Shown here: positions 35,886 through 44,280 of the stretch, piece by piece
How the letters are laid out: each line of letters starts with the position of its first letter
Numbering within the stretch: the stretch's first letter is position 1
Assembly: GCF_014251255.1 (NCBI RefSeq)
Contig: NZ_CP059182.1
Span: 496,001 to 560,000, forward strand
Origin: Blattabacterium cuenoti
GTDB lineage: Bacteria; Bacteroidota; Bacteroidia; Flavobacteriales; Blattabacteriaceae
DNA length: 64,000 bases
Reading direction: 5' to 3'
The notes under the pieces: model-generated
Told to the model about the DNA's origin: nothing
The model's database searches: none
Seen by the model: only the letters and a program-made list of their open reading frames with translations
Made by a program: the position numbers and the translations under genes

Positions 35886-36362
35886 TTATTGATTTTTAAC
35901 TTTTCCATTCAAACTAGCACTAGCAGAAATTTTTGCATGAAAAGCTATTGCATATAACTTTATTTTTTTTATAAACAAGAGAATCCCATTCGATCGAATA
36001 GGGGATAAAAATGTTTTTAACCCTATTTCTGAAATAAAATTTGTCTTTGATGAAAGAATTTCAAAAGGAAGATGTCCTGAATATAGGCGAATCATAAGAG
36101 CAGCCATTCCTCTAGGTAACAAAGCATCACTATCTGCATCAAAAAAAATACGTAATCCTTTTAATTGGGCTTCCAACCAAACTTGAGATTGACAGCCATG
36201 AATTAATTTGTCTTCTGATCGAAATTCATAAGATTTTTTTGGTAAATTTCTTCCTAAATCTATAAGATATTCATATTTTTCTTCCCAATTTTTTAGAAGA
36301 AAAAATTCTTTTTTTATCCTTTCTTCTTTATCCTGTAACGTCATTTCAAAAGTTTTATACAT
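35886..36362 (-). CDS. sufE: SufE family sulfur-transfer protein
   Basis: 158 residues of the SufE/NifU-like fold. SufE accepts persulfide sulfur from a cysteine desulfurase on one conserved cysteine, seen here in LIHGCQSQVWL near residue 70. The flanking EEKYEYLIDLGRNLP and ADSDALLPRGMAALMIRLY segments are typical. Starts at 36362 or the ATG six codons later (36344) are both possible. It lies nine bases upstream-to-stop of metE on the same strand (metE ends nothing here; sufE follows it). Confidence 0.92.
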   Translation of the reverse strand: MYKTFEMTLQDKEERIKKEFFLLKNWEEKYEYLIDLGRNLPKKSYEFRSEDKLIHGCQSQVWLEAQLKGLRIFFDADSDALLPRGMAALMIRLYSGHLPFEILSSKTNFISEIGLKTFLSPIRSNGILLFIKKIKLYAIAFHAKISASASLNGKVKNQ

Positions 36363-36371
36363 AAATATAAT

Positions 36372-38693
36372 TTATGATTTTTTTAGGTTATTAGTGGGAT
36401 TTATTAATAATTTTTCTCTAGCCATTTTTGCTGCTTCCGTCATATTTTTAAGTGATTTAATCACTTCATTCCATTTTCTAGTTTTTAATCCACAATCTGG
36501 ATTGACCCAAATATTCCTAATTGGCAAATTATTAGAAGCTTTTTTAATTAAATCAAATATTTCTTTTACAGTAGGAATTCTTGGAGAATGAATATCATAT
36601 ACTCCTGGACCAATTTCATTTGGATAAGAAAACTCTGAAAAAGCTTTTAATAGTTCCATTTTTGATCTAGATGTTTCTATTGTTAAAACATCTGCATCTA
36701 AAGACGCTATATGAGGTAATATGTCATTAAATTCACTGTAACACATATGTGTGTGAATTTGAGTTTCATCTTTCACTACACTTGAAGAAATACGAAAAGC
36801 TTTGACTGCCCAATCTAAATAAAATTTCCAATTTTTCTTTTTCAAAGGCAACCCTTCTCTAATTGCGGGTTCATCAATTTGAATTATTCTAATCCCTGAA
36901 TTTTCTAAAGATTTTACTTCATCTCTAATCGCCCAAGCAATTTGATAAGCTGTAGTAAAAAGTGGTTGATCATCTCTTACAAAAGACCACTGTAAAATAG
37001 TTACAGGTCCGGTTAACATTCCCTTCATTAATTTTTTAGTTTTAGATTGAGCAAAACAAACATGTTTAATCGTCATATCTTTATCTCGTATAACATCTCC
37101 ATAAATAACAGGAGGTTTAACACAACGACTTCCATAACTTTGAACCCATCCATTCTCAGTAGAAAGAAATCCTTTTAGTTTTTCTGAAAAAAATTCTACC
37201 ATATCATTTCTCTCGAATTCTCCATGAACTAAAACATCTAAACCAATTTCTTCTTGTTTTTTAATTACATCTATAATAAATTTTTCAATTCTTTTTTCAT
37301 ATTCTTCTTGACTTAATTCTTTCTTTTTAAACTTATTTCGTAGAGTTCTAATTTCCTTTGTCTGTGGAAAAGAACCAATAGTTGTAGTAGGAAATATAGG
37401 AAGATGAAATTTTTTATGTTGTTTTTTTTGTCTTCTTTCAAAAGAAGAAATTCTTTTAAAATCTTTATTTTTTGCGAGTATTACTCTTTCCTTCACTTTT
37501 TTATCCTGAAAAAAATCCTTTTCTTTCTTTTTGTCATAGAGAAGATCTTTCTTCCCCTTTATAATATTTTCTAAATCTTGTAATTCAGATATTTTTTGTT
37601 TTGCAAAAGCCATTCTCTCTTTTACAGAAGAAAGAATCAAATGTTCGTCTTCTATATCTATGGGAACATGAATAAGAGAACAACTTGGCGCAATCATGAC
37701 ACGTTCTTCTCCTAAAACTTCTATTGTCCTTTCTATTTTCTTAATGGAATTAACATAATTATTTTTCCAAATATTTCTTCCATCTATTATTCCCAAAGAT
37801 AAAATAATTTTTGTATCACCCAATAAATTTAGAAGACTTTCTAATTGTTCTGGATCCTCTACTAAATCAACATGCAAAGCTTTTATTATAGAGTAATTTT
37901 TTATAACAGAAACATTCTCTGAAACTCCATCAAAATAAGATGTTAATAAAATATTAATTTCAGAACAACATTGAGACATTTTTTGATAAGCATATTGAAA
38001 AGCTTCTATTTCTTTTTTAGATAAAAAATCAAAAACTAAAACAGGTTCATCTAATTGAATCCAATTAGCTCCTTTCTCCTTTAACTGATTGATAATTTGT
38101 ATGTAAATAGGAACAATATTTTCAATTAAATCCATTTTATCAAAATTATCTTTTCCTTTTCCTAAAAAAAGATAAGAAATAGGACCTATCAAAACAGGTT
38201 TGGGAATTGATTTTAATATGAATTTAGCTTCTTCAAATTCCTCAAATATTTTATTTGAGGAAATACTAAATTTTTGATTTTTATCAAATTCTGGAACTAT
38301 GTAATGATAATTCGTATTAAACCATTTAGTCATCTCCATCGCTTTAATATCCCATCCTTTTTTTTGAAATCCTCTAGCCATTGCAAAATAAACATCAATA
38401 TGATTAGGAGGAGTAGGAGTGTCATTGTCATAAGTGGATATTGAATGATAATATTCTGGAATAACACCTAATAATAAAGACATATCTAATACATGATCAT
38501 AGAAACTAAAATCATTACATGGAATCAAATCTAAACCGTATTTTTTTTGTATTTTCCAATTTTCTTTTCGTATTTTTTTTCCAACATAAAACAATTGATT
38601 TGGATCAATTGGATTTGCCCAATAAGCTTCGCAAGCTTTTTTTAACTCTCTTCGTCTTCCTATGCGAGGATAACCTAAATTATGTTTCAGCAT
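36372..38693 (-). CDS. metE: Cobalamin-independent methionine synthase
   Basis: Transfers a methyl group from 5-methyl-tetrahydropteroyl-triglutamate to homocysteine without B12. The 773-residue protein has both barrel halves. The N-terminus is KHNLGYPRIGRRRELKKA; the C-terminal half begins at TTTIGSFPQT near residue 445. Zinc ligands are in QIHTHMCYSEF (His and Cys) and NPDCGLKTR (Cys), with the acid EPAIREGLPL between. A long Lys-rich linker joins the halves. A B12-free enzyme suits a symbiont without cobalamin synthesis (inference). sufE follows it by nine bases. Confidence 0.97.
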   Translation of the reverse strand: MLKHNLGYPRIGRRRELKKACEAYWANPIDPNQLFYVGKKIRKENWKIQKKYGLDLIPCNDFSFYDHVLDMSLLLGVIPEYYHSISTYDNDTPTPPNHIDVYFAMARGFQKKGWDIKAMEMTKWFNTNYHYIVPEFDKNQKFSISSNKIFEEFEEAKFILKSIPKPVLIGPISYLFLGKGKDNFDKMDLIENIVPIYIQIINQLKEKGANWIQLDEPVLVFDFLSKKEIEAFQYAYQKMSQCCSEINILLTSYFDGVSENVSVIKNYSIIKALHVDLVEDPEQLESLLNLLGDTKIILSLGIIDGRNIWKNNYVNSIKKIERTIEVLGEERVMIAPSCSLIHVPIDIEDEHLILSSVKERMAFAKQKISELQDLENIIKGKKDLLYDKKKEKDFFQDKKVKERVILAKNKDFKRISSFERRQKKQHKKFHLPIFPTTTIGSFPQTKEIRTLRNKFKKKELSQEEYEKRIEKFIIDVIKKQEEIGLDVLVHGEFERNDMVEFFSEKLKGFLSTENGWVQSYGSRCVKPPVIYGDVIRDKDMTIKHVCFAQSKTKKLMKGMLTGPVTILQWSFVRDDQPLFTTAYQIAWAIRDEVKSLENSGIRIIQIDEPAIREGLPLKKKNWKFYLDWAVKAFRISSSVVKDETQIHTHMCYSEFNDILPHIASLDADVLTIETSRSKMELLKAFSEFSYPNEIGPGVYDIHSPRIPTVKEIFDLIKKASNNLPIRNIWVNPDCGLKTRKWNEVIKSLKNMTEAAKMAREKLLINPTNNLKKS

Positions 38694-38799
38694 AAAAAAT
38701 TTTATTTAATAAATAAATCTAAACCAAAAAACGGACTTTGTAGAATTTTTAGAAAATAGTTCGTCATATTCTCGTCCTTATTTTATTTCTATTTCTTTT

Positions 38800-40020
38800 T
38801 TATTCCATGGGAGAATGATATAAGTATTCTAAAATTTCTTTTTCCAAAAAAGAGAAATGGACATTTCTTCTCTTCATCATAATTTCAGCAGTTTCACAAA
38901 CTTTTTTAAAAGGAATCACTTTTTTATCTTGTATCCCTCCCAAAGAAAAAGAAGGAATATATCTGGGAGGAAACCCATATCCAAAAATATTTGCATTCAC
39001 ACCAACCATGGTGGCTGTATTAAATTGAGTATTAATAGCAGACTTAGAGTGATCTCCCATAATCATTCCAAAAAATTGAACATCTATAGGGAAAAAACTT
39101 TTTTCTTTAAAATTCCAAACTGTTACTTTAGAATAATCATTTCTTAAATTAGAAATATTTGTTCCAGCTCCCAAATTACACCATTCTCCTAAAATAGTAT
39201 CTCCCAAAAAACCATCATGAGCTTTATTAGAATAAGAAAATATAACAGAATTTTTGATTTCACCGCCTACTTTACAAAATGGACCGATAGTCGTTGCCCC
39301 ATATACTTTTGTTCCCATATTTAATGTTGCTTCTTTACAAAGAACTGCTGGGCCTCTAATCATAGATCCTTCCATGATTTTAACTCCCTTTTCAATATAT
39401 ATAGGTCCAAATTTTGCGTTTAGCACAATATTATCTGCAATTGTTTCTTCTTCTAAGAAGATTCTTTCTTTCAAAAAAAGATGATTTTTTCCTAAAAGTG
39501 GAAAAGAATCTTTTCCTTTTGTTAGGAAATCAAAATCTTGTTTTAAGATAATTCCATTGTTTATAAATATATCCCATGGATATTGAATATGTATAATTTG
39601 GGTTTGGTTTATGTGATAAATCTTTTTGTATTTTTTTTCATTTTTTAAACTTAAAAAAAATGTCGTTTGATTCTTATCAGAATAATCTAAATAAGATTTT
39701 CGTACAGCTACGATTTGATCTTTAAAAACAATAGCTTCATTTTCTTTTAATTTTAAAATGATTTGAATCAAATTTTCATCTCTTGGAATGAAAGAAGAAT
39801 TAATTAATAAAATATTCTCAAATCCATTCTTTTTTTCAATACCAGAAGAATATTTTTTTGAAAGATATGGCTGTGTAAAAACGATAGCTTTTCCCTCAAT
39901 ATATTTTTCCCATCTTTCTCTTATTGTCAGAATTCCTAAACGAATTTCAGATACTGGCCTAGTCAATGTAATAGGAAACAAATTTTTCCACTCTACTCCT
40001 TCAGACAATATGAAATACAT
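38800..40020 (-). CDS. GlmU-like sugar-nucleotide transferase, Bacteroidota type
   Basis: 406 residues. The N-terminal part (FILSEGVEWKNLFPITLTRP, then GILTIRERWEKY) resembles the Bacteroidota GlmU-family proteins and lacks the usual GxGTRM nucleotidyltransferase signature. The C-terminal part (about residues 190-350) is a left-handed beta helix of hexapeptide repeats, such as IYIEKGVKIMEGSMIRGPAV and LGAGTNISNLRNDYS. A role in UDP-GlcNAc or related sugar-nucleotide supply is possible but not shown. It follows the bL31 gene by 20 bases; the same pairing is common in flavobacteria. Confidence 0.86.
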   Translation of the reverse strand: MYFILSEGVEWKNLFPITLTRPVSEIRLGILTIRERWEKYIEGKAIVFTQPYLSKKYSSGIEKKNGFENILLINSSFIPRDENLIQIILKLKENEAIVFKDQIVAVRKSYLDYSDKNQTTFFLSLKNEKKYKKIYHINQTQIIHIQYPWDIFINNGIILKQDFDFLTKGKDSFPLLGKNHLFLKERIFLEEETIADNIVLNAKFGPIYIEKGVKIMEGSMIRGPAVLCKEATLNMGTKVYGATTIGPFCKVGGEIKNSVIFSYSNKAHDGFLGDTILGEWCNLGAGTNISNLRNDYSKVTVWNFKEKSFFPIDVQFFGMIMGDHSKSAINTQFNTATMVGVNANIFGYGFPPRYIPSFSLGGIQDKKVIPFKKVCETAEIMMKRRNVHFSFLEKEILEYLYHSPME

Positions 40021-40040
40021 AATAATAATGAAACATAAAA

Positions 40041-40316
40041 TTAATTTTTTTGATATTTTTCATATTTTTTCTTAAACTTTTCTGCTGGACCTGTTTTTCC
40101 TAAAAATCTTTTTTCTCCAGTAAAAAAAGGATGTGAAAAACTGGATATTTCCATTTTACATAATGGATAATCTAATCCATTTATTTGAATGGAGTCTTTT
40201 GTTTTTACAGTAGATCTACATATTAATATTTTTTCGTTATTAATATCTTTAAAAACAACAGGTCTATAATTTTTAGGATGTATTTTTTTTTTCATAATTT
40301 GAAATATTTTTGTCAA
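40041..40316 (-). CDS. rpmE2: Ribosomal protein bL31, type B
   Basis: 91-residue large-subunit protein. It opens MKKKIHPKNYRPVVFKDI and contains ISSFSHPFFTGEKRF, both typical of L31. The zinc-binding cysteines of the type A form are missing, which makes it type B (zinc-free). The preferred start is the ATG at 40295 (MKKKIHPK), seven codons inside the open frame that begins at 40316. It lies three bases after the FabH-type gene. Confidence 0.93.
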   Translation of the reverse strand: MTKIFQIMKKKIHPKNYRPVVFKDINNEKILICRSTVKTKDSIQINGLDYPLCKMEISSFSHPFFTGEKRFLGKTGPAEKFKKKYEKYQKN

Positions 40317-40319
40317 TAA

Positions 40320-41438
40320 TTATGTTTTTTGTTGAGTAGTAGTAGGAAAACGATAAATCATTCCATTAATATTCATCCCAGCTCCTAATGATGCCATTAA
40401 TATAGTATCTCCAGGATTAATTTCATGAGGGGGCATCTTTCCTTGAAGAATTAAATCTAATAAAGTAGGAACAGTTGCCACAGAAGAGTTTCCGAATTTT
40501 TGTATAGTCATAGGCATTAAATTTGTGTAAAAATCTTTGTCTTTGAAAAAAGAAGATGAATAATTATATAATTTCAACAATCTTTTCAAAATAGCATAAT
40601 CCATTTTAGCATTTGCTTGATGAATAAGAATTTTTTTAATATCCTTTAAATGTAAATCAGCATGATCTAATATACTTTTTAGCATATTAGGAACTTCTGT
40701 TAATGCATATTCATAAATACGTCTTCCATTCATTCTAATATTCACTAGAGATTTTTTATAACGAGGATTTAAAGAAGGACCATTCGATAAATAATGTAAT
40801 TCTTCATTATTGTTACATTGAGAATCATAACAAATTATCCCATAATTTTCATTTTCTATTTCGATTGCAGATAAAACTACAGCTCCTGCTCCATCTGAAA
40901 AAATCATGGCATTTCTATCATGTGGATCTATTACTTTAGATAGAGTTTCAGAACTTGTGATCAAAATATTTTTAGCATATTTAGATCGTAAAAGTTGATC
41001 TGCTAAAATCATTCCTTCGATCCATCCTGGACATCCAAAAATCATGTCATATGGACGACATTTTCTATTTTTTATTTGAAGTTTGTTTTTCACTCTAGCT
41101 GCTATAGATGGCATAAAATCAGATTGAAAAGAAATCGGGTGAATATCTCCATAATTGTGAGCAGAGATAATATAATCTATTTTTTCTTTATAAATTTTAG
41201 AATTCATTAAAGCTCTTTTTGCAGCAATAGTTGCAATATCGGAATTAAATAAAGCATTATTTATATATCTCCTTTCTTCTATTTCTGTTATTTTCTGAAA
41301 TTTATTAATAATTTCTTCATTAGATTTATTAATTTTTAATCCTTTTTTATCGTAAAATGTATGTTTTAAAAAATGATTACTTTTTATAATCTTTTTTGGT
41401 AAATAGTGTCCAGTTCCTGTAATGATTGATCGAATCAT
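40320..41438 (-). CDS. Beta-ketoacyl-ACP synthase III family protein
   Basis: 372-residue thiolase-fold condensing enzyme like FabH, which starts fatty-acid synthesis from acyl-CoA and malonyl-ACP. The triad is present: Cys136 in GCPGW, His in LIHQANAKMD and Asn in FGNSSVATVP. The glycine-rich C-terminus is ASLGAGMNINGMIY. It is longer than E. coli FabH (317) because of an insert near residue 45, as in the Bacteroidota 3-oxoacyl-ACP synthase III branch, whose exact acyl donor differs between members. It diverges from the menaquinone methyltransferase. Confidence 0.9.
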   Translation of the reverse strand: MIRSIITGTGHYLPKKIIKSNHFLKHTFYDKKGLKINKSNEEIINKFQKITEIEERRYINNALFNSDIATIAAKRALMNSKIYKEKIDYIISAHNYGDIHPISFQSDFMPSIAARVKNKLQIKNRKCRPYDMIFGCPGWIEGMILADQLLRSKYAKNILITSSETLSKVIDPHDRNAMIFSDGAGAVVLSAIEIENENYGIICYDSQCNNNEELHYLSNGPSLNPRYKKSLVNIRMNGRRIYEYALTEVPNMLKSILDHADLHLKDIKKILIHQANAKMDYAILKRLLKLYNYSSSFFKDKDFYTNLMPMTIQKFGNSSVATVPTLLDLILQGKMPPHEINPGDTILMASLGAGMNINGMIYRFPTTTQQKT

Positions 41439-41533
41439 TTTTTTTTGCTACTTTGAAAATAATAACTCAAAAAAATCTTTGTGAAAAAATCGTTTTTTTA
41501 TTAATTTCTGTTAATATTATAAAAAATAATCTT

Positions 41534-42270
41534 ATGAACAAAGACCCCCTTTTTTCAAGGGAAAAAGAATTAACAAAAATGTTTGACGATATTTCTTCAA
41601 AATATGATTTGATTAATCATATTTTGTCTTTTGGAATAGATTTTTTATGGAGAAGAAAAGCTGTTCATTTACTTAGTCAAATAATAACAACTACAAAAGA
41701 AAAAAAAAAATATTAGATATAGCTACTGGAACTGGAGATTTGGCTATTTTACTAGCTAAAAGATTTGATGATATCAATGTAATTGGATTGGATCCATCTG
41801 ATAAAATGCTAAAAATAGCTAAAAAGAAAATAAAAAACAATTTTTTGGAAAAAAAAATTCAAGTGATTCAAGGATATTCACAAAATATTCCATTTGGAAA
41901 TAATACTTTTGATATAGTGACTATTTCGTTTGGATTAAGAAATTTTCAGTATTTTCACCGTTCTTTTAAGGAAATCTATAGAATTCTTAAACCCTTAGGG
42001 ATTTTAGAAATTTTGGAATTTTCTCTTCCTTCAAATACTTACGTAAAAAAAATTTACCATTTTTATTCTCATTTTTTTTTACCTAAAATAGGAAATTTTT
42101 TATCAAAAAATCATTTTGCTTATAGCTATTTACAAGAATCTATTAAATCTTTTTCAGATTCTTATTATGGAAATAAAATGAAAAAATTATTAAAAGATCA
42201 CAGATTTAAAATTATTCATACAAAAAAATTAACATGTGGAATTGCATCTATTTATTTATCAATAAAATAA
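41534..42270 (+). pseudogene. ubiE: Menaquinone/ubiquinone methyltransferase (MenG/UbiE), frameshifted in an A11 tract
   Basis: SAM-dependent C-methylation of demethylmenaquinone, the last step of menaquinone synthesis. The first part (ATG at 41534, MNKDPLFSREKELTKMFDDI) ends at a stop about 60 codons in. Motif I of the SAM site, ILDIATGTGDLA, follows in the -1 frame, with the rest intact to 42270: GLDPSDKMLKIA, VTISFGLRNF and a normal C-terminus. The frames meet at eleven A (41700-41710), and one more A makes a single 245-residue protein of normal length. No other stop or lost motif is seen. Slippage rescue, sequencing error, and recent decay remain open. Confidence 0.87.
41700..41710 (+). 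repeat. A11 homopolymer at the MenG/UbiE frameshift
   Basis: Eleven A between G at 41699 and T at 41711. As written it reads Glu-Lys-Lys-Lys-Tyr-stop. With twelve A it reads Glu-Lys-Lys-Lys-Ile-Leu-Asp-Ile, the start of the SAM-binding motif. Confidence 0.9.
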
Positions 42271-42311
42271 TTTTAAAAAAAAAACTGATTTTTAATTAAA
42301 AATTAAAAGTT

Positions 42312-43817
42312 ATGAAGTATTTATCTGGATATTTAACATCTACTTTTATAAAAAAAAGAATTAAAAATATAAAATCTATTCTATGTTCTCCAATAGAAAT
42401 ACAACATAGACTCATTCATCAATTGATTTTATATGCAAAAAACACTGAGTTTGGTAAAAAATATGGATTTTGCGAGATCAAAAAATATCAACAATTCTCA
42501 GAAAGAATTCCCATATGCAAATATATAGATTTACATCCTATAATTAAGAGAATTCGTCAAGGAGAAAAAAATATATTATGGCCAGGTAAAATCAAATGGT
42601 TTGCTAAATCGTCTGGAACTACAAATACAAAAAGTAAATATATTCCTGTAACAAAACATTCTATGAAGGAATGTCATTATAAAGCAGGAAAAGATATGTT
42701 ATCTATATATATTCATAATCATCCAAAAACAAAAATTTTTTTTGGAAAAGCTCTTCGTTTAGGGGGAAGCTTTGAATTATATAAAGACTATAATACTTTT
42801 TGTGGAGATTTATCTTCTATTTTGATAAAAAATCTTCCATTCTGGGCAGAATATATTAGTATTCCTAAAAAGAAAATCGCTTTAATAAGTGAATGGGAAA
42901 AAAAATTAAAAACTCTTGTCAAAGAAACCGCATACAAAGATGTACGTATTCTTTTAGGAGTTTGTTCTTGGCTTCTTATTTTTTTAAATCAATTGTTAAA
43001 AACATTAAAAGAAAATAAAATAAACGAAATATGGAAGAACATAGAAGTGATATTCCATGGAGGTGTAAACTTTAAACCATATCTTCCTCAATATAATGAT
43101 TTATTTTCTAAATCTATTAATTATTATGAAATATATAGCGCATCAGAAGGTTTTTTTGCAGTGCAAGATAGAAAAAATGGAAAAGATCTTTTGCTTTTGT
43201 TAGATCATGGAATTTTTTATGAATTTATCCCTATGGAAGAATTCTACAATCCATTTCCAAAAATTATTCCTATTGAAAAAGTAGAATTAAATAAAAACTA
43301 TGCACTTGTTATTTCTACAAATGCTGGATTATGGAGATATGTAGTTGGAGATACTATAAAATTTACTAGTTTATCTCCATACAGAATATCTGTTTCTGGA
43401 AGGACAAGCCATTATATTAATTCTTTTGGAGAAGAGTTAATCATTGAAAATGCTGAAAAAGCATTAGACATAGCTTGTAGAAAAACGGATTCTGTTATTC
43501 ATGAATATACAGCTGGTCCTATCTATATGAATCAAAAAAATTCTGGAGCTCATGAATGGATTATTGAATTTAAAAAGCCTCCAAAAAATTTAAACAATTT
43601 TAGAGACATTTTAGATAATGAATTGAAATCTTTGAATTCAGATTATGAAACTAAAAGATATAAAAATATAATCTTACGTCCTCCTGTTATATATGTTGCT
43701 AGAAATGGATTATTTTACGATTGGTTAAAAACCCAAAAAAAATTAGGAGGACAAAATAAAGTTCCACGTTTATCTAACGATAGGAAATATATCGATTCTC
43801 TACTTAAAATAGAATAA
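42312..43817 (+). CDS. GH3 family protein (acyl-adenylating enzyme, bacterial)
   Basis: 501 residues of the GH3 auxin-responsive family, a branch of the ANL adenylating enzymes best known in plants for joining amino acids to jasmonate or auxin. The ATP-binding P-loop equivalent is FAKSSGTTNTKSKYIPVT near residue 96, EIYSASEGFFAVQD lies near residue 275, and YVVGDTIKF near residue 345. Bacteroidota commonly carry one copy of unknown function. It follows the menG gene by 41 bases and may share its transcript. Retention in a strongly reduced genome suggests a real function, but neither acid nor amine substrate can be named. Confidence 0.88.
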   Translation: MKYLSGYLTSTFIKKRIKNIKSILCSPIEIQHRLIHQLILYAKNTEFGKKYGFCEIKKYQQFSERIPICKYIDLHPIIKRIRQGEKNILWPGKIKWFAKSSGTTNTKSKYIPVTKHSMKECHYKAGKDMLSIYIHNHPKTKIFFGKALRLGGSFELYKDYNTFCGDLSSILIKNLPFWAEYISIPKKKIALISEWEKKLKTLVKETAYKDVRILLGVCSWLLIFLNQLLKTLKENKINEIWKNIEVIFHGGVNFKPYLPQYNDLFSKSINYYEIYSASEGFFAVQDRKNGKDLLLLLDHGIFYEFIPMEEFYNPFPKIIPIEKVELNKNYALVISTNAGLWRYVVGDTIKFTSLSPYRISVSGRTSHYINSFGEELIIENAEKALDIACRKTDSVIHEYTAGPIYMNQKNSGAHEWIIEFKKPPKNLNNFRDILDNELKSLNSDYETKRYKNIILRPPVIYVARNGLFYDWLKTQKKLGGQNKVPRLSNDRKYIDSLLKIE

Positions 43818-43899
43818 AAAATTTTTAACTTTATTTTTTCATTAAACATCCTTCTATTAGAATAGTTATAAGGAGAATAAGAATAGAAATATAATATAT

Positions 43900-44169
43900 A
43901 TGTATTTTACATCAGATAAAAAAAAAGAAATATTTAAAACTTATGGAACATCTATTTTAGATACAGGTTCATCCAAAACGCAAATTGCTTTATTCACTTA
44001 TAGAATTAAGCATTTAAGTAAACATTTGGAAAAGAACAAAAAAGATTTCAACACAGAAAGAGCACTGGTAAAATTAGTAGGAAAAAGAAAAAAATTACTG
44101 AAATATCTAGAAAAATATGATATAAATAGTTATAAAAAACTTATCAAACATTTAGAATTAAGAAAATGA
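43900..44169 (+). CDS. rpsO: Ribosomal protein uS15
   Basis: 89 residues, the standard length of S15. The core is recognisable: YGTSILDTGSSKTQIALFTYRI, HLSKHLEKNKKDF and LVGKRKKLLKYL. It binds the central domain of 16S rRNA. It is followed by pnp after 111 bases, the rpsO-pnp order known from many bacteria. An AAGGAG sequence lies 24 bases before the ATG, too far to act as a normal ribosome binding site for it. Confidence 0.96.
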   Translation: MYFTSDKKKEIFKTYGTSILDTGSSKTQIALFTYRIKHLSKHLEKNKKDFNTERALVKLVGKRKKLLKYLEKYDINSYKKLIKHLELRK

Positions 44170-44280
44170 TCATTAAGAGGATTCTCCTACTCAAAAAAAA
44201 ACTAGTAATCATTTCGAATAGAAATACAATCTTTTTATTTTTTAAAAAAATTATTATAGAATAGAAGAAAAAAATTCAAT

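Noticed and set aside
43870-43875. AAGGAG as a ribosome binding site for rpsO
   Set aside because: The ATG is 24 bases further on, too distant, and no earlier start codon exists in range.
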